From NCBI GenBank assembly GCA_007115705.1, contig QXEO01002102.1, forward strand, positions 1,382,509 to 1,446,508: 64,000 bases of DNA. The letters are read 5' to 3'. Positions 33,551-44,959 of the stretch are shown here, piece by piece. The stretch comes from Dactylis glomerata. Its lineage: Eukaryota; Streptophyta; Magnoliopsida; Poales; Poaceae. The notes below the pieces were generated by a model. That model was given only the letters and a program-made list of their open reading frames with translations. It did no database searches and was not told the DNA's origin. Both the position numbers and the translations under genes were made by a program. Every line of letters starts with the position of its first letter. Position 1 is the first letter of the stretch.

Positions 33551-35991
33551 TCATGAAGACTTTGGTTGACATGGCTCCGGGAACGGTTTGTAGCAATCTT
33601 TTGTTGTCCATGTCCTAGTGTCACGCTGTTTCCCGAGCCGATCTTCGATCTCGCGCTTAGCCAACGGTCTGGCGTAGGACAAGGTTCCGCCCCTTGTGAT
33701 GACATCTTCTTGCAAGATAGTCGCAATCTGATTCTGGATGCGGAAGAAGTCGTCCCTAAGTTCAGCGTCCTCGATCCTTGCATGCTCTTCGGCCCATCCT
33801 CGGACACTAGCTGGCGTCGTAAGCTTGTGTTCGTTCTGGACGATCGCCCGCATGTGATGGAGGGCGTTGAAGGCCTCCTTGACACTGTTAGGCGGCTGCT
33901 TGACGCAGGGGAACTTGATTACGTGCTTGAACATGTGTCTGCCGTCCTTGACATTTTCTGCCCCCTTCCTGAAGTTGCCTCCCTTCCTGGCGTATCCCTC
34001 AAGAGCATCATCTAGAACACCCTTGATGTAGGCATAGTTTTTTGTCTTCGCCTCACTCCCCGAGTCTAAGTAGATGGCTACCGAGTACCTCGGGTCAACG
34101 AGGATCAATGTACAGTATATGTCTCTGCGCAAAACAGTTGAAACGAAAGAATGTTGGAAAAGGAGCTATCGAAAACTAAGAAATGACAAGTTATTACGGC
34201 GTTCGAGCGAGTGTGCACTTACTCGGGTAAGTAAGGAAGAAGAATGTCTTTTTTACTCTTGTTGTCCAGCAGGAACTTCTGGAGGTACTCCTTTGCTCTG
34301 GAACGGTTCGCTGGATTCAACAACATGCCTTCACGCATGTAGTAGGGGTCCGCTATTGTGACGCAAGGCTTCTCCTCTCTGTTGACCTTCATCACCCGCT
34401 AGAGCGCGTATAGGTGGACCAAGTTATAGTCCAGCCGTTTGGCGTTGAAAAGCTTGAAGACGTCCTCGTACGATATGAAGAAGATATCTGCGGGGTGATC
34501 ATCGACGAAGCCCACGTCCACTGGAACCTTCACCGTGAAAACGGGGTACGATGGATTTGTTTCTTTAAGAAGGCCCTCCTCCAGAAATAGAATACCGTGC
34601 ATAAGGCTCACCATCGCTCCACTCACGTGGGTGACCTGCTCCTCAGTGATAATCGGTTTTCCAGCTTCATGAATTATGCCCTGCAAGGTGCCCTTAGCGG
34701 GTTGTGACATCGGGTCGTCGTGAACCCTGGGCCTCTTCGGACCATCCGGCTGCTGGCTTGCAGACGGCTTATCCTTCTTGTTTCTCTTCCGGTGGTGCTT
34801 CTTCTGGATGGGACCACATGTTTCCAACTGCTCACCACGGTCGGTTGCCAACTGATCACCGCCGCTCACCACCTTATGGAGTGTGTTGGGGCTGAAAATA
34901 TTTCCCGTATTGACTTTAGGATCAGCGGCGCCAGCATCCAGAGGCGTCTCCTCTAGGGCACCATGGAAGTCCAGACGCGTGCATGCTTTGGTGTGAGCAT
35001 TTTGATCTTCGCAGACACGGTAGGGTTCTTCCATGTTTGGCATGAACAAAGAGTCGGTGGCGCCGGTGTTGAGCCAATCATCTGGGTTGTCATCATCATC
35101 ATCGTTGATGTCCTCAACCAGTACTGGGTAGGATGCAGCGACGGCCTTGCCATGTGGTGCTGGTGGTGGCTGCGGTAAAGCGGCGGCCAACAACTTCTGG
35201 TGATGGGAGGTGTTGGCGGAGACAACTTGTTGTGGCCGCCAAGGCGGTGGCGCCATATGTGGCGGTGCCGGCTCAGTAACTGGTGCCAAACATGGTGGCG
35301 GCTCAGTAACTTTTTCCATGCGTGGCGGCAGCTGAGTAACTTGTTGTTCCTTCACAAGCCGAATCTGGGTCTTCGGCCATGTCAAGACCCAGCCGAAGCA
35401 ACCCACAAGGGTCTTATGTTCATCGGTGCCTTGAGGTTGGGTGGGGGGGTCCATGTCTTTGCATCCCGGCAACACCCGAGCCAGCCGGACCTTGAACACC
35501 ACTGAGACCATCTCCTTGTGATGCATGACTGTGCTATTTGGCTAAATGATTGTGCCCTTGGCAACATCCTTCAGCTCGCCATCCACAAAATGCAAAAGTG
35601 TGCAAGGTGTGTCCTGTGGGAAAACAAGTTTGGATGCATATCGTGAGATGTCGCTGGCTAGCTATAGTCATCAAAGGCAAAGGAAATGAAATGTGTTGGC
35701 TGGAGTCATTACCTTGGAGATGGCGTTGAGCTCGGGTAATGTCGAGACACCGGTATCATTCTCCCGCCGAGATGCCTTACGACAAAGCATCATCGATTGC
35801 GCCTTAGCTATGGCGGGAGGGGGCACCGGTGCGATCGGCTGCTCGGTGTTGGCGTCGGCGGGAGGTGGTGTCACCAGAGCAACCTCCGGGTGCGCGTTCA
35901 TGTTGGCGGCGGCGGGAGGGGGCACCGGAGCGGCCGCCGGCTGCGCCTCCTTGACGTTGGCGGTATCGGGAGTCACCACATCCGACGAGAT
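33551..35991 (-). pseudogene. CACTA second gene: Pro-rich protein with Ulp1-like C-terminal domain, degenerate
   Basis: In minus order: an Ala/Pro-rich N-terminus (35991-35671, repeats of PVPPPA type) ending in a stop; a block (35526-34399) with VRLARVLPGCKDMDPP, a Lys/Arg-rich nuclear-signal-like stretch (KKHHRKRNKKDKP) and the start of a helical region, ending in TAG. Then comes the protease-like end. An intron of 98 bp is well supported at 34222-34125 (donor GTAAGT, acceptor GCGCAG) and joins LPYLPE to DIYCTLIL in frame. The C-terminal part (LILVDPRYSVAIYLDSG, FPCVKQPPNSVKEAF) corresponds to the His-Asp region of Ulp1/C48 peptidases. The expected His-Trp reads Tyr-Cys and the usual catalytic Cys context is absent, so activity is unlikely. 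Confidence 0.65.
34125..34222 (-). other. Putative spliceosomal intron in the Ulp1-like gene
   Basis: On the minus strand, GTAAGT starts at 34222 and GCGCAG ends at 34125 after a T-rich tract. Removal keeps the frame open and connects conserved protein segments on both sides. Confidence 0.65.
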
Positions 35992-36094
35992 GAATGATGT
36001 CATCCACGAGATGGACACCATTCAGCCTTTCGAACGGCATCATGTTGTGCAGGAATGTCGGACCGAGATGAATGATGTCATCCACGAGATGGAC
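35986..36094. repeat. 31-bp direct repeat at the transposase / second gene junction
   Basis: The same 31 bases occur at 35986-36016 and 36064-36094, 78 bp apart. On the minus strand both encode VHLVDDIIHL. In TNP2 proteins this motif is expected once, so the second copy marks a rearrangement where the transposase C-terminus was lost. Confidence 0.8.
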
Positions 36095-38232
36095 GAGGAG
36101 ATGCACCATGATATCGAAGAACGCGGGCGGGAAGTAAATCTCGAGCTCGCACAGTATCACGACGATCTCTTCTTGCAGCGCGTCGAGCTGCTTCAAGCCG
36201 ATAGATTTCCTCGAGATGACGTCGAAGAAGTTGCAGAGGCCAAACAACGTCTCACAGACCTAGGAGGCACTTAAAAAACTGCTCGAGCTCCTTCTCACTT
36301 AGAGTGAAGCAGGCAGCGGGAAACACCACATCCCTCCTCTTAGCCCTCTTGCGGGGACCCTGAGTATCTTCGTCCATCGTCTCATCATCATCATCGTTAT
36401 CGGGCGGACCATGAAGTTCTTTGTTGATGCCAAGGAATTCCAGGTCGTGTCTTGCCTTTGGCCCGTCCTTGGTCCTATCCAGCATGTTGACGATAGTGGC
36501 CAGCAGACTCTCACATACGTTCTTCGTGACATGCATGACATCAAGGCTATGGGGCGTGTGGAGGTATTTCCAGTACGGCAGGTCCCAAAAAACAGACCTC
36601 GCTTTCCACACACCATGCAGCGGCTTTGTCCTCGGACGCTTCTTTCCCGGCAAAGGGCACTCTTCCCAGTTTTCCAGCATGTCGTCGATTACTTCACCGC
36701 TCCTCGGACATGGGGCTTTTTCAAACTCTTCTTTACCATTGAACAGGTCTCCGCGCTTTCTCCACGGGTGATCCATTCGAAGCCACATCTGAGTCCGTTG
36801 GAACACGGTCTTCGAGGAACCGGGATCCCTTGGTAGCTGGAGATGCGGGGTCTTATCCATGCACCTGACACATGCGTTGTGTCCGTGGTTCACCTGGCCA
36901 GAGACGTTACTGTAACCTGGATAGTCCTGCACCGTCGTGAACAACGCGACTCTCAAAGGGAAATAATCTTCTGAGTATGCATCCCACGTACAAGGAGGCG
37001 TCTCCCACAGCGTGGCTAGCTCTTCTTTCAACAGCCCGAGATACAAATGCATGTCGACACCTGGCTGTTTTGGCCCCTGAATCAGAATACACATGTGTAC
37101 GTATCTCTGCTTTGTGCACAACCATGGAGGGAGGTTGTACGGCCATACAAACATGGGCCAGGTACTGTGTGTGCTACTCTGGTTGCCAAACGGATTGAGT
37201 CCATCGGTGCTCATACCAAGCCTGATGTTCCTTGGATCGGCCCCAAACTCATGGAAGTCGATGTCAAGTGCGTTCCACTGGCTAGCATCCGAAGGGTGTG
37301 TCAGGATCTTGCCCTTATGCAGATCATCTTCGGTCTTCTTCCTATCCGCGTGCCATCACATGAGCTTTGCTTCCTTAGGGTCTACGAAATACCGCTGCAG
37401 ACGGGGAGTGATAGGGAAGTACCATACCACTTTCCAAGGTACTTTCTTGTTCCCTATCTTGTATCGTCCTTGGCCGCACACCGGACATGTGGTTCTCTCT
37501 GCGTACTCATCCTGATAAAGTGCGCAATCATTGATGCAGGCGTGGTACTTAACGTACGGCAGGTCCAGAGGGCACACGATTTTCTTGGCCTCCTCGATAT
37601 TAGTTGGACACGTGTTTCCCTTGGGAAGACGTTTTTGCCAGAATCTCATGTTTTTATTGAAGCATACGTCGGTCCATTTGCTTTCTGCCTTCATCTCCAG
37701 AGCCTTGAGCATGACGCTCAAGCGTGTATCCTCGGGTCGGCACCCAGGAAACAACGGAGTTTTCCCGTCAATCTCCATCTGCTCCAGCTTGGCTTTCTCT
37801 CTGGCAGCAGCTTTCGCATTGCTCGTCTCCTTGAGGAGCAGTTCCTGAACATGTGTGTCCTACAAGGCTGAGGTTAGTCGTGTTTGTGTGCCCATCAACG
37901 CCGCGCGCGTCTTCTCCATCATCATCATGTCCGCCGCCGCCATCTCCTTCGTGATGATCATCATCATGTCCGCCGCCGCCATCTCCTTCGTGATGATCAT
38001 CATCATGTCCGTCGTCGCCATCTCCTTCGTGATGATCATCATGTACGCCTTCGTCTTCAGAAACACCATTGTTGACGTCCTCGTCATCTTCAGAATCATA
38101 GACGGGCATGAAACCACGCGTGAGCAGGTGACTCTCCAGGTCTGCGGAATCAGGGTTGAGTAAGCTCCCGAGTTTGCATGTTCGACACGGACATCTTATG
38201 TGGGTCCTCTTGTTCATCCTCATGTCGGCCAC
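36017..38232 (-). pseudogene. CACTA TNP2-type transposase, internally deleted
   Basis: The N-terminal transposase-associated domain (CPCRTCKLGSLLNP, 38232 onward) is followed by an acidic repeat region. After a frameshift near 37865 comes the TNP2 core: PVCGQGRYK (zinc ribbon), WKVVWYFPITPRLQR, GMSTDGLNPFGNQ, PGVDMHLYLGLLKEEL, YPGYSNVSGQVNHGHNAC and HSLDVMHVTKNVCES. An in-frame TGA near 37332 follows KLM, where relatives have Arg. Near 36255 (KCLLGL) about 40 codons appear deleted before FGLCNFFDVISRKS. The catalytic-domain end, ELEIYFPPAFFDIMVH, is present to about 36017, but the C-terminal third is missing. TNP2 cuts CACTA ends; this copy cannot. Confidence 0.85.
37911..38045 (-). repeat. 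39-bp minisatellite inside the transposase gene
   Basis: Three near-identical 39-bp units plus partial copies encode DDDHHEGDGGGGH-type 13-residue repeats just after the N-terminal domain. Being a multiple of three, it keeps the frame. Confidence 0.8.
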
Positions 38233-38814
38233 CGCACGTTACTTGTATCTAGCCACTTGACCTTCGCTCATGTGTCTGACCATGGTTGCCTGCGCGGTAT
38301 AGAGAAAAGAGAGTACCTTACAATCACACATCATCATGCACTCTCACACACACACACATGCATGGTCGCCGGAAAAATTCGGCATGACCTCTCCTAAAAA
38401 TAGGACGTATGGGTAGTGCAAAATTTTGCCGAAACGGAAGTTAATCAACATTTCGGCAAACATCCATGCACCACGCCGTAGCAAGCAACATGCTCTTGCT
38501 TCTTCATCACCTGTAAACATTCATGCACCACACACAAGCATGCATGCGTGTACACCACACGCGAGACGTCCACCGGCCACACAAAACATCCACATGCATG
38601 TCCTCCAACAGCTCACCTAGTTGGTTTAGTAGATCTACAACTTAGAGAGGCTTCCCCTCTCAAAACTGTGGAGCAAAGTAGGTTTAAAAACCAAGAATGG
38701 AGGCAAGAATGGAGAAATTGAGGTGGTGGGGAGGAGGACGACCTAGATCTAGTTTGGTGTTAGATGGAGAAGAATGAAATGGTGGTGGTGGGGCTGCCAA
38801 CTTATATATCTGGG
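38233..38814. other. CACTA 5' untranslated and spacer region
   Basis: No gene is visible. It includes a short CA-rich stretch near 38340-38360 and transcribed-leader-like A/G-rich sequence toward 38760. Relative to the transposase it is the 5' side, where the element's promoter should lie. Confidence 0.5.
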
Positions 38815-39310
38815 CGACCTTATCAGTGGCGCATATTGCAAAAAATGCGCCACTGATAAGTCTGCCACCTTTTCAGAGGTGTGGGTCCCACCAGTTATGT
38901 GTGGCGCATATAGCAATATGCTATATGCGCCATTGATATTTTAATTATCAGTGGTGCATATTGCTATATGCGCCATGCATAACACAGGCAGGGGTCAGGC
39001 CAGTGGGGCCCCGGTGGGTCCCACAATGTTATCAATGGCGCATTTTGTATAATATGCGCCACTAAATGGTCAAATATGCGTGGCGCATATTGCAAATGCG
39101 CCATTGATAAGACAAGATATTTTGTCGACGACCCTTCTGGTGGGTCCCACGTGAATATTGGTGGCGCATTCTGAACAATATGCGCCACTAGTAAAAAAAA
39201 TTATCAGTGGAGCATATTTGAAAATGCGCCACTAGTAAATACTAGTGGAGCATATTGAATAATGTGCTCCACTAGTAAAACATCTATCTATAAGCCTTTT
39301 TCCACTAGTG
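38815..39310. repeat. Right subterminal palindrome array of the CACTA element
   Basis: About eight units, each an imperfect inverted repeat with GTGGCGCAT arms facing ATGCGCCAC, occur every 40-60 bp up to the terminus. The outermost two use GGAGCAT/ATGCTCC variants. Same motif as on the left side. Confidence 0.8.
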
Positions 39311-39313
39311 CTA

Positions 39314-40949
39314 AGTTATTTTGCTAAAGTGTTTAACTCTCCCTAAACAATCTAGAAAACCCCATCAATCCTAAGTCCTTGACTTAGCCATTCTCTCCAT
39401 CCATAACAAGCCAACTTCATGCCAAACTTTTGTCCAAATATCCCTAAGACAAACCAAGACTAAACTAAAACCAATAAACACTTTTGTCTTGTTTGATTAT
39501 GTTGCTTGGATGGTGTGTTTATTTTGTGTTATCTTCTATCTTATAGTTGTACGGAGAGCCACGTGTGTTGACTAAGAGAAGTACAATCTTCAGAAAATTC
39601 TAAGGCAAGTGTCATCATCTTCTTGTCCTACTAAAGAATTGTCACTAGTAGCCTTCTTATAGATGATGCATGTGTAGGTGTTTTATAAACTTATGATTTT
39701 ATGCTAAGTCGTTTGTCTAGCTTATGTCTAGCTTTTGCATCACCTATTAGAACTGCTGCTGCTATAGGTTGCCTTACACTTGTTGTGGGAAGGGATTATC
39801 ACATGTTTTGGCTAAGTGTTGAAAACCATTATTTTACAAAAACCAAAGAAAACAACTAAGTTAATGAAACACCTGGGTGGAAAGTGGTAAGAATGGATTT
39901 GTGTTGAGTGGTTCCCTGGGGTCATGTCATCGAACCTCTGAACCAGTAGGTGTATCTCACTTGTGGACGGCCACCCAGGAACAAAGAGATTGGAGATGTT
40001 CAATGTCGTGAAGCTTCCAGTGCAACCACGAGTCATATGGGCTCTGTCTTGACTAACTAAGTTGCGAGAACTCAGCCAGATGGACAGAGGGTGGTATTTG
40101 GGAGCGCGTCCGGGTTGGTCTGAGGGATTGCCTCTGAAAGGTCTCGTCTTAGTCTTCACTTGGCCATTTGAGCAAAATGAGCATCATGGCAAAAGAGGTT
40201 GACTGAGTCTTGTGGGAAAAGTGCACCACCTCTGCAGAGGGTTAAAAACTAAGTACTTAGCCGTGTCCCCGGTTATAGACAATTTTGAGCGACATGATTT
40301 TGAAGATGTTCGAGGATCTCATCATGCCAACTTCTTAAAATTTAAAACTTGTGGGTTGAACTGGGAATATGGCAATTGGTGCAAGTGTCTATTGGCTAGC
40401 AGTTCCCGTGCCATTTCTATGTGCCAGTGTCTGCAGGAATAGGTCACCCAAACCAAATTGTCCATATGTAGTAATTAAGGATTTTTGACATTTGATGTAG
40501 GTATCTATCGACCAGTGTCTCCCGTACGATAACTACGGCCTATTGCTACAGGGGTAGATCACCCAAGTCAAGTTGTCTAGCTAAAAGTTTTGCTACAAGA
40601 AAATGATAGGATTAAATTGCTTAGTGCAAATAGGTCTGAAGCTACACCTAGCCAAATATTCATTTAAGTGTTAGGTTCCATTAGTGTCCACCAAACAATG
40701 ACATCTTGCCAATAAAATTCAAGTGTATTGACCCTTTGTGGCTGCAACGTTTCATGTTGCAGGTTTGACGATAAAAAAGGTACGGCAGGGTTACGAGTCT
40801 ATCCGCAGCATGTTCGCTTGTGGCACATGAAGAAGAAGGACTCCATGCTAGTTTTGATTTCGTTGTAAACTCTGAAAGCTCTATGCTATGAGCATTGTAA
40901 GTTCTTTATGTAAATTTGCTGGATCATGTGATGTAATAAAATGACCTTT
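39314..40949 (+). repeat. LTR A, second segment
   Basis: Continues LTR A after the CACTA element and stops at G3. It matches 42720-43690 in order: CTAAGTTATTTTGCTAAA; GTTGTACGGAGAG; and the closing block from TGTATTGACCCTTTGTGGC to GATGTAATAAAATGACCTTT. No coding frame is visible. Confidence 0.75.
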
Positions 40950-41874
40950 TGATGAGGACATCCCACCTATTGATACAACCGCTGCACCTACAGCGGAACA
41001 CATACAAGGACCCATCACTCGAGCTCGTGCCAAGCAACTTAACTATCAGGTACTTTCGTTTCTTGGAACTCTTTCTCACATACTTGAGAATATGATGCTG
41101 CCTAAATCAGATATGTTTGTTACTCTTAGGAATGATGGACCTAGCATGGATGAGAGGGACAAGCATTGGAGTATGATCATGCATGGAGATGGCAGCAAGC
41201 GTTTGAGGATTGAAGAAGATGCCACGAATGGAGATTTCAGAACTTTGAAGCCACCGTAATGAAGGATGAAGACTTGGACGAAATATACAAAGAACTACTT
41301 CATAAATTCGTCCTTAGATAGATATGGTGCTGCGTCACTTTTATTTTTGGGCCAGGCCCATGTAATTTTCGCAGAAAATAAGACAGCCACTTTTAGGAGT
41401 CCGAATTTGAGGAGAAAAGGCCTGTTAGGGTTCCGTTCGACCACCCTACCCATGGCTGGTCGCACCCCTACCTTTTCCTCCTCAAATACCCCCCGTAGCC
41501 GTCATTAGAACTCGGATTTTGATTAGACTAAAGTTAGCCATTGCTGCAACTACGAGCTCGACTTTTGAGGCCAATCGCCCAGAAGAAGACCGCCTATTCG
41601 GAATCCCACCTTTTGAATAAAGCATACATCTTTCAACCGCAATATCTTGATTGCAGTATTAGTTCTTACTTGTTCTCGATTTCGGGTAGGAATTAAGACC
41701 CTCGCTGGTCAGGCTGATCGTGCATCCGCAAGATCAGTAACTCCCGGAGATTGTCCTAGCGATTGCATTGGCGCACGAGCTTCGCACGTGTAGTCGGATC
41801 GTCAAGCACGAACTCCACCCACCAAATCGACATATCAAGATCTCATCGAAAGATCGGACACCTTTGCCCTATCA
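40950..41874 (+). repeat. 5' LTR of G3
   Basis: It runs from TGATGAGGACATCCC to TTTGCCCTATCA, with AATAAA near 41617. Its first part duplicates the pol C-terminal tail ending at 41258-41260. Confidence 0.9.
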
Positions 41875-41876
41875 AG

Positions 41877-41886
41877 TGGTATCAGA
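41877..41886 (+). other. Primer binding site of G3
   Basis: TGGTATCAGA, two bases after the LTR, as in G2; initiator tRNA-Met type. Confidence 0.8.
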
Positions 41887-42465
41887 TTTCAGGTTGCTCG
41901 GTGAGATTTACTGTTTTCGTAGTTTAGATTGTATCTGTGTTCATACCTATAAACCACGAAAAAGCCAAAAATACAGTTAGGGTTTAGATCATCTCGTCCC
42001 ATAAACCATCCGAGCCTTTGCATTGTCTTTTTAGTTTGCATCGTTGAATTTGTGTCTGCATCCGCGTGTCAAGTTGCTGGTCTTAGTGTCTGTTCCTTTA
42101 GAGTTTCGAGTTCGAATCACCATAGTCCCGCCGCCGCCGCACGCTTGCACCACTGCTCCACCATATCCTTCCGCCACCACACCATATACTTCCGCCACCG
42201 CCTTCACATAAGTTTTTGTTCGTTCCTCCCAATTTCATCCGTGCCTTTTTCAGAGTCCGTGAGTTAGGTTTGGGTCGCCAGTCAAGAGGAAGAAGAAGAG
42301 CAAAAAAAAAAGTCAAATCCGCATCCAAGTCGGGTTGACCCGTTCCTACTAGTCTAGTCCGAATTTAGTCCGAATTGGACAGTTTCGTCAGTTTTTGACG
42401 GTTTTCGACAGCAAACTTCAACTGGCCATAACTTTTGCATACGAACTCCGTTTTCGACGTGCGAC

Positions 42466-43773
42466 AACTATCAATCCCCTCTTACCCAAAATTCTTCTAA
42501 GTATTTTGACTATCCCATCCAACACTATGGCATAGAAGTTTCTCATATCAAGACCGTGAAGAAGAAGTTGAAGAGAAGACGTGAAGTTGAAGGCCAAACA
42601 AGAAGTTGAAGAAAAGATAAGAAGTTGAAGTCAAAGAAGAAGATCAAGAGAAGAGAGCCCCAAGTCAGGAAGATGAAAGAGATGGACCTCAAGACTTAGA
42701 GTTTTATCCAACCAACTTCTCAACCCAAGCCTAAGAATCCCCTTAGGTTATTTCGCTAAGTGTTTGACACTTCTTAATAATTTAGGAAACCACATCAATC
42801 TTTAAAACTCTTGTCTAAACCATTCCTCCATATCAAGTCCAAATTACCACTAAGACAATTGAAGACTAAACTAAAACAAATAAACACTTTAGTTTGTCTT
42901 GTATGATTTGTTGCTTTGAATGGTGTGTTTATGTTGAGTTCTTTTCTATCTTATAGTTGTACGGAGGACTACGTGTATTAAGAGAAGGGCAATCTTCAGA
43001 AAATTGCTAAGGCAAGTATCATTTTTATGGTGTCTCTATCTGTTCTATACAAGTTTTGTGATTATGAGTGTAAGTGCGGGTGTTGTGGTTAAATTGTTAA
43101 ACGTGCTGGAGATTAGCATGGTAAGGGCGTGGAGCCTGATTTACTGACATGTATGATGGTAGAGAGAAGATTGGCATGGTAAGGGCATGGAGCCTGACTT
43201 ACTGACATGACCAAAGGAGAAAAGAAGATTGGCATGGTAAGGGCATGGGGCCTGACTTACTGACATGCATGGTGATTGGCATGGTAGGGGCTTGAGCCTG
43301 ACCTACTGACATGTACCCTTGTGGAGTTAGAAACTTTATAACTTTGAAAAACTAGAATATTGAATGGGATGATAGGACAAAGTCTAAGACTGTTAACCTA
43401 AGCTAAAATTGAAAAGTTAGACTCATAGTAGTGATATCTTGCCAATACAATTCAAGTGTATTGACCCTTTGTGGCTGCAACGTTTCATGTTGCAGATTTC
43501 GACAACAAGTAAGATACAACTGGGTTACGAGTCTATCCGCAGCATGTTCGCCTGTGGCACATGAAGAAGAAGGACTCCGTGCTAGTTTTGATTTCATTGT
43601 AAACTCTGAAAGCTCTATGCTATGAGCATTGTAAGTTCTTTATGTAATTGCTGGATCATGCGATATAATAAATGACCTTTGTTTTCTCGATATTTCATCT
43701 TGTACTGTGTGTGCTGGTAATTGATCCTGGACTAGCACAAATAAAGCACAGGTACGCTACAGATGGTATCAGA
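42466..43773 (+). mobile_element. Fragment of an LTR A-family LTR plus its primer site, embedded in the G3 leader
   Basis: The G3 leader matches G2 up to GACGTGCGAC (42465; G2 near 20131) and resumes at CCCAAAAATGGCCGGG (43774; G2 near 20190). Between them about 65 bp of leader are replaced by 1.3 kb that matches LTR A (32270-32460, 39314-40949 and 49951-50057) through its CTACA end at 43761 and a primer site TGGTATCAGA at 43764-43773. It lacks the CACTA element. No target duplication is evident. Confidence 0.8.
43111..43312 (+). repeat. Four tandem copies of a 40-bp unit in the LTR fragment
   Basis: Units read GATTGGCATGGTAAGGGC then a GAGCCTGACTTACTGACATG half, separated by 5-20 variable bases. 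They start near 43111, 43168, 43227 and 43273. LTR A itself does not show this array. Confidence 0.75.
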
Positions 43774-44249
43774 CCCAAAAATGGCCGGGAAGGCCGAGTT
43801 TTTGCCCTCTGAAGTTTCAGACCCGAAAATTCCTGCAGATCTTCACTTATATCTTGCTTTGGAGCTGTTTCTTTCTGCTTGTTGTGCCACGCCGTGACTT
43901 TCTTAGTGTTCTCGGCTCGCGTCTCTAGCACGGTATAGCCTAGGACCAGCACAGTACCGTGGTTGAGCATTCTTTCAACATTGCATTGCTGTTTTGATAT
44001 TTGCTGTGTTTTTGCTACCATATAAGCCTTCCTACAGCTCCACATATTTCTGCACGTGCTTTGTATCGACACCTGGTAATCGCTTTGTGCAATTTTGGGA
44101 GTCGCTGCTCTTTGCTGGTTGCATATCACCTTCCTCCTGTTTGGTAAGAACTTGTAAGAGCTTTGTATACCGCTTGACGGATTACGCGTGTTTCCACCAT
44201 ATTCTGTAGTGCGTAGGTATATATATTTGTGCTTGCTTCTACGCTAACC

Positions 44250-44951
44250 ATGACAGGAACCACGAAGGATGATGTTGATCCGGAGAAGATGACTAATGCA
44301 GAGTTGCATGCCCACTTCACTCGGCTGTTGGTGGGGCGTGCACAAGATGTGGACACACGCTTGGGTGATGTTGATTCCAAGCTTTCTGATGCGATGGACA
44401 AGATGGCTGGTCTTGAGGCATCCTTCAACACCAAGCTCGACGCTCGGTTCCAGGAAGTCCTGGCCCGTTTACAACCACTACCACAGCCGGGCATCCCTAT
44501 ACCACGTGCTCGCCGCATTCCTCTCATACCGCCATCTGCGGGTACCGTTACAGCCGCGGCAGCTGCTGCGGCCGCTACGGAGGCGGCCACCCAGGATGGA
44601 TATGCTGCTGATGAGGGGGAAAACGAGTTCGAAGATGAAAACGAGCTCGACGAGGATGAGGTCCAGCAACCTGCACCTGGCCGTCCGCGGCAATACAACC
44701 ACAACGCTCGTCCACCTCCGCGTCCGGTATGTGATGATGAACATGTGGCCAAGCTGAAATTAAATATTCCACCATTTGAGGGTAGATATAATCCTGATGC
44801 ATATCTCACTTGGGAATTAGAAGTAGAGCAACGTTTTGCATGTTTACGCTACCCTGAGCATTTGCGTGTTAGTGCTGCTACATGTGAATCTGGTGGTCTG
44901 AACATTGTCGAGTCAATCATGCTAATATTCCTGCTACTTGGCTTGGTCTAA
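44250..44951 (+). pseudogene. G3 gag N-terminal part, frameshifted
   Basis: The start MTGTTKDDVDPEKM is at 44250 and the frame is open through the coiled-coil-like and acidic segments to VSAATCES. There about 25 bases present in G1 gag (encoding FTSFASIW) are missing, and the frame runs into a stop at 44951. The true gag frame continues from 44960. The upstream in-frame ATG at 44229 is less likely, because relatives align from 44250. Confidence 0.85.
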
Positions 44952-44959
44952 AACATGCC

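Larger units (their letters stand above)
32475..39310 (-). mobile_element. CACTA DNA transposon (6.8 kb) inserted in LTR A
   Basis: The termini are CACTAGTGGAAAAA on both sides (32475 on plus; 39310 on minus), with a 3-bp duplication CTA at 32472-32474 and 39311-39313. Minus-strand gene order is TNP2-like transposase, a second gene with a Pro-rich start and Ulp1-like end, and a small HBD/membrane-anchor frame. Subterminal regions are packed with short palindromes. The homologous stretch near 42680-42760 lacks the insertion. Internal deletions and stops make it non-autonomous. Confidence 0.95.

Noticed and set aside
33551..34132. Active Ulp1/SUMO protease
   Set aside because: The His-Trp position is Tyr-Cys and the catalytic Cys context is missing, with stops upstream.
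37860..38232. Plus-strand frames with His/Arg or Met/Ile repeats
   Set aside because: Shadows of the 39-bp repeat in the minus-strand transposase gene.
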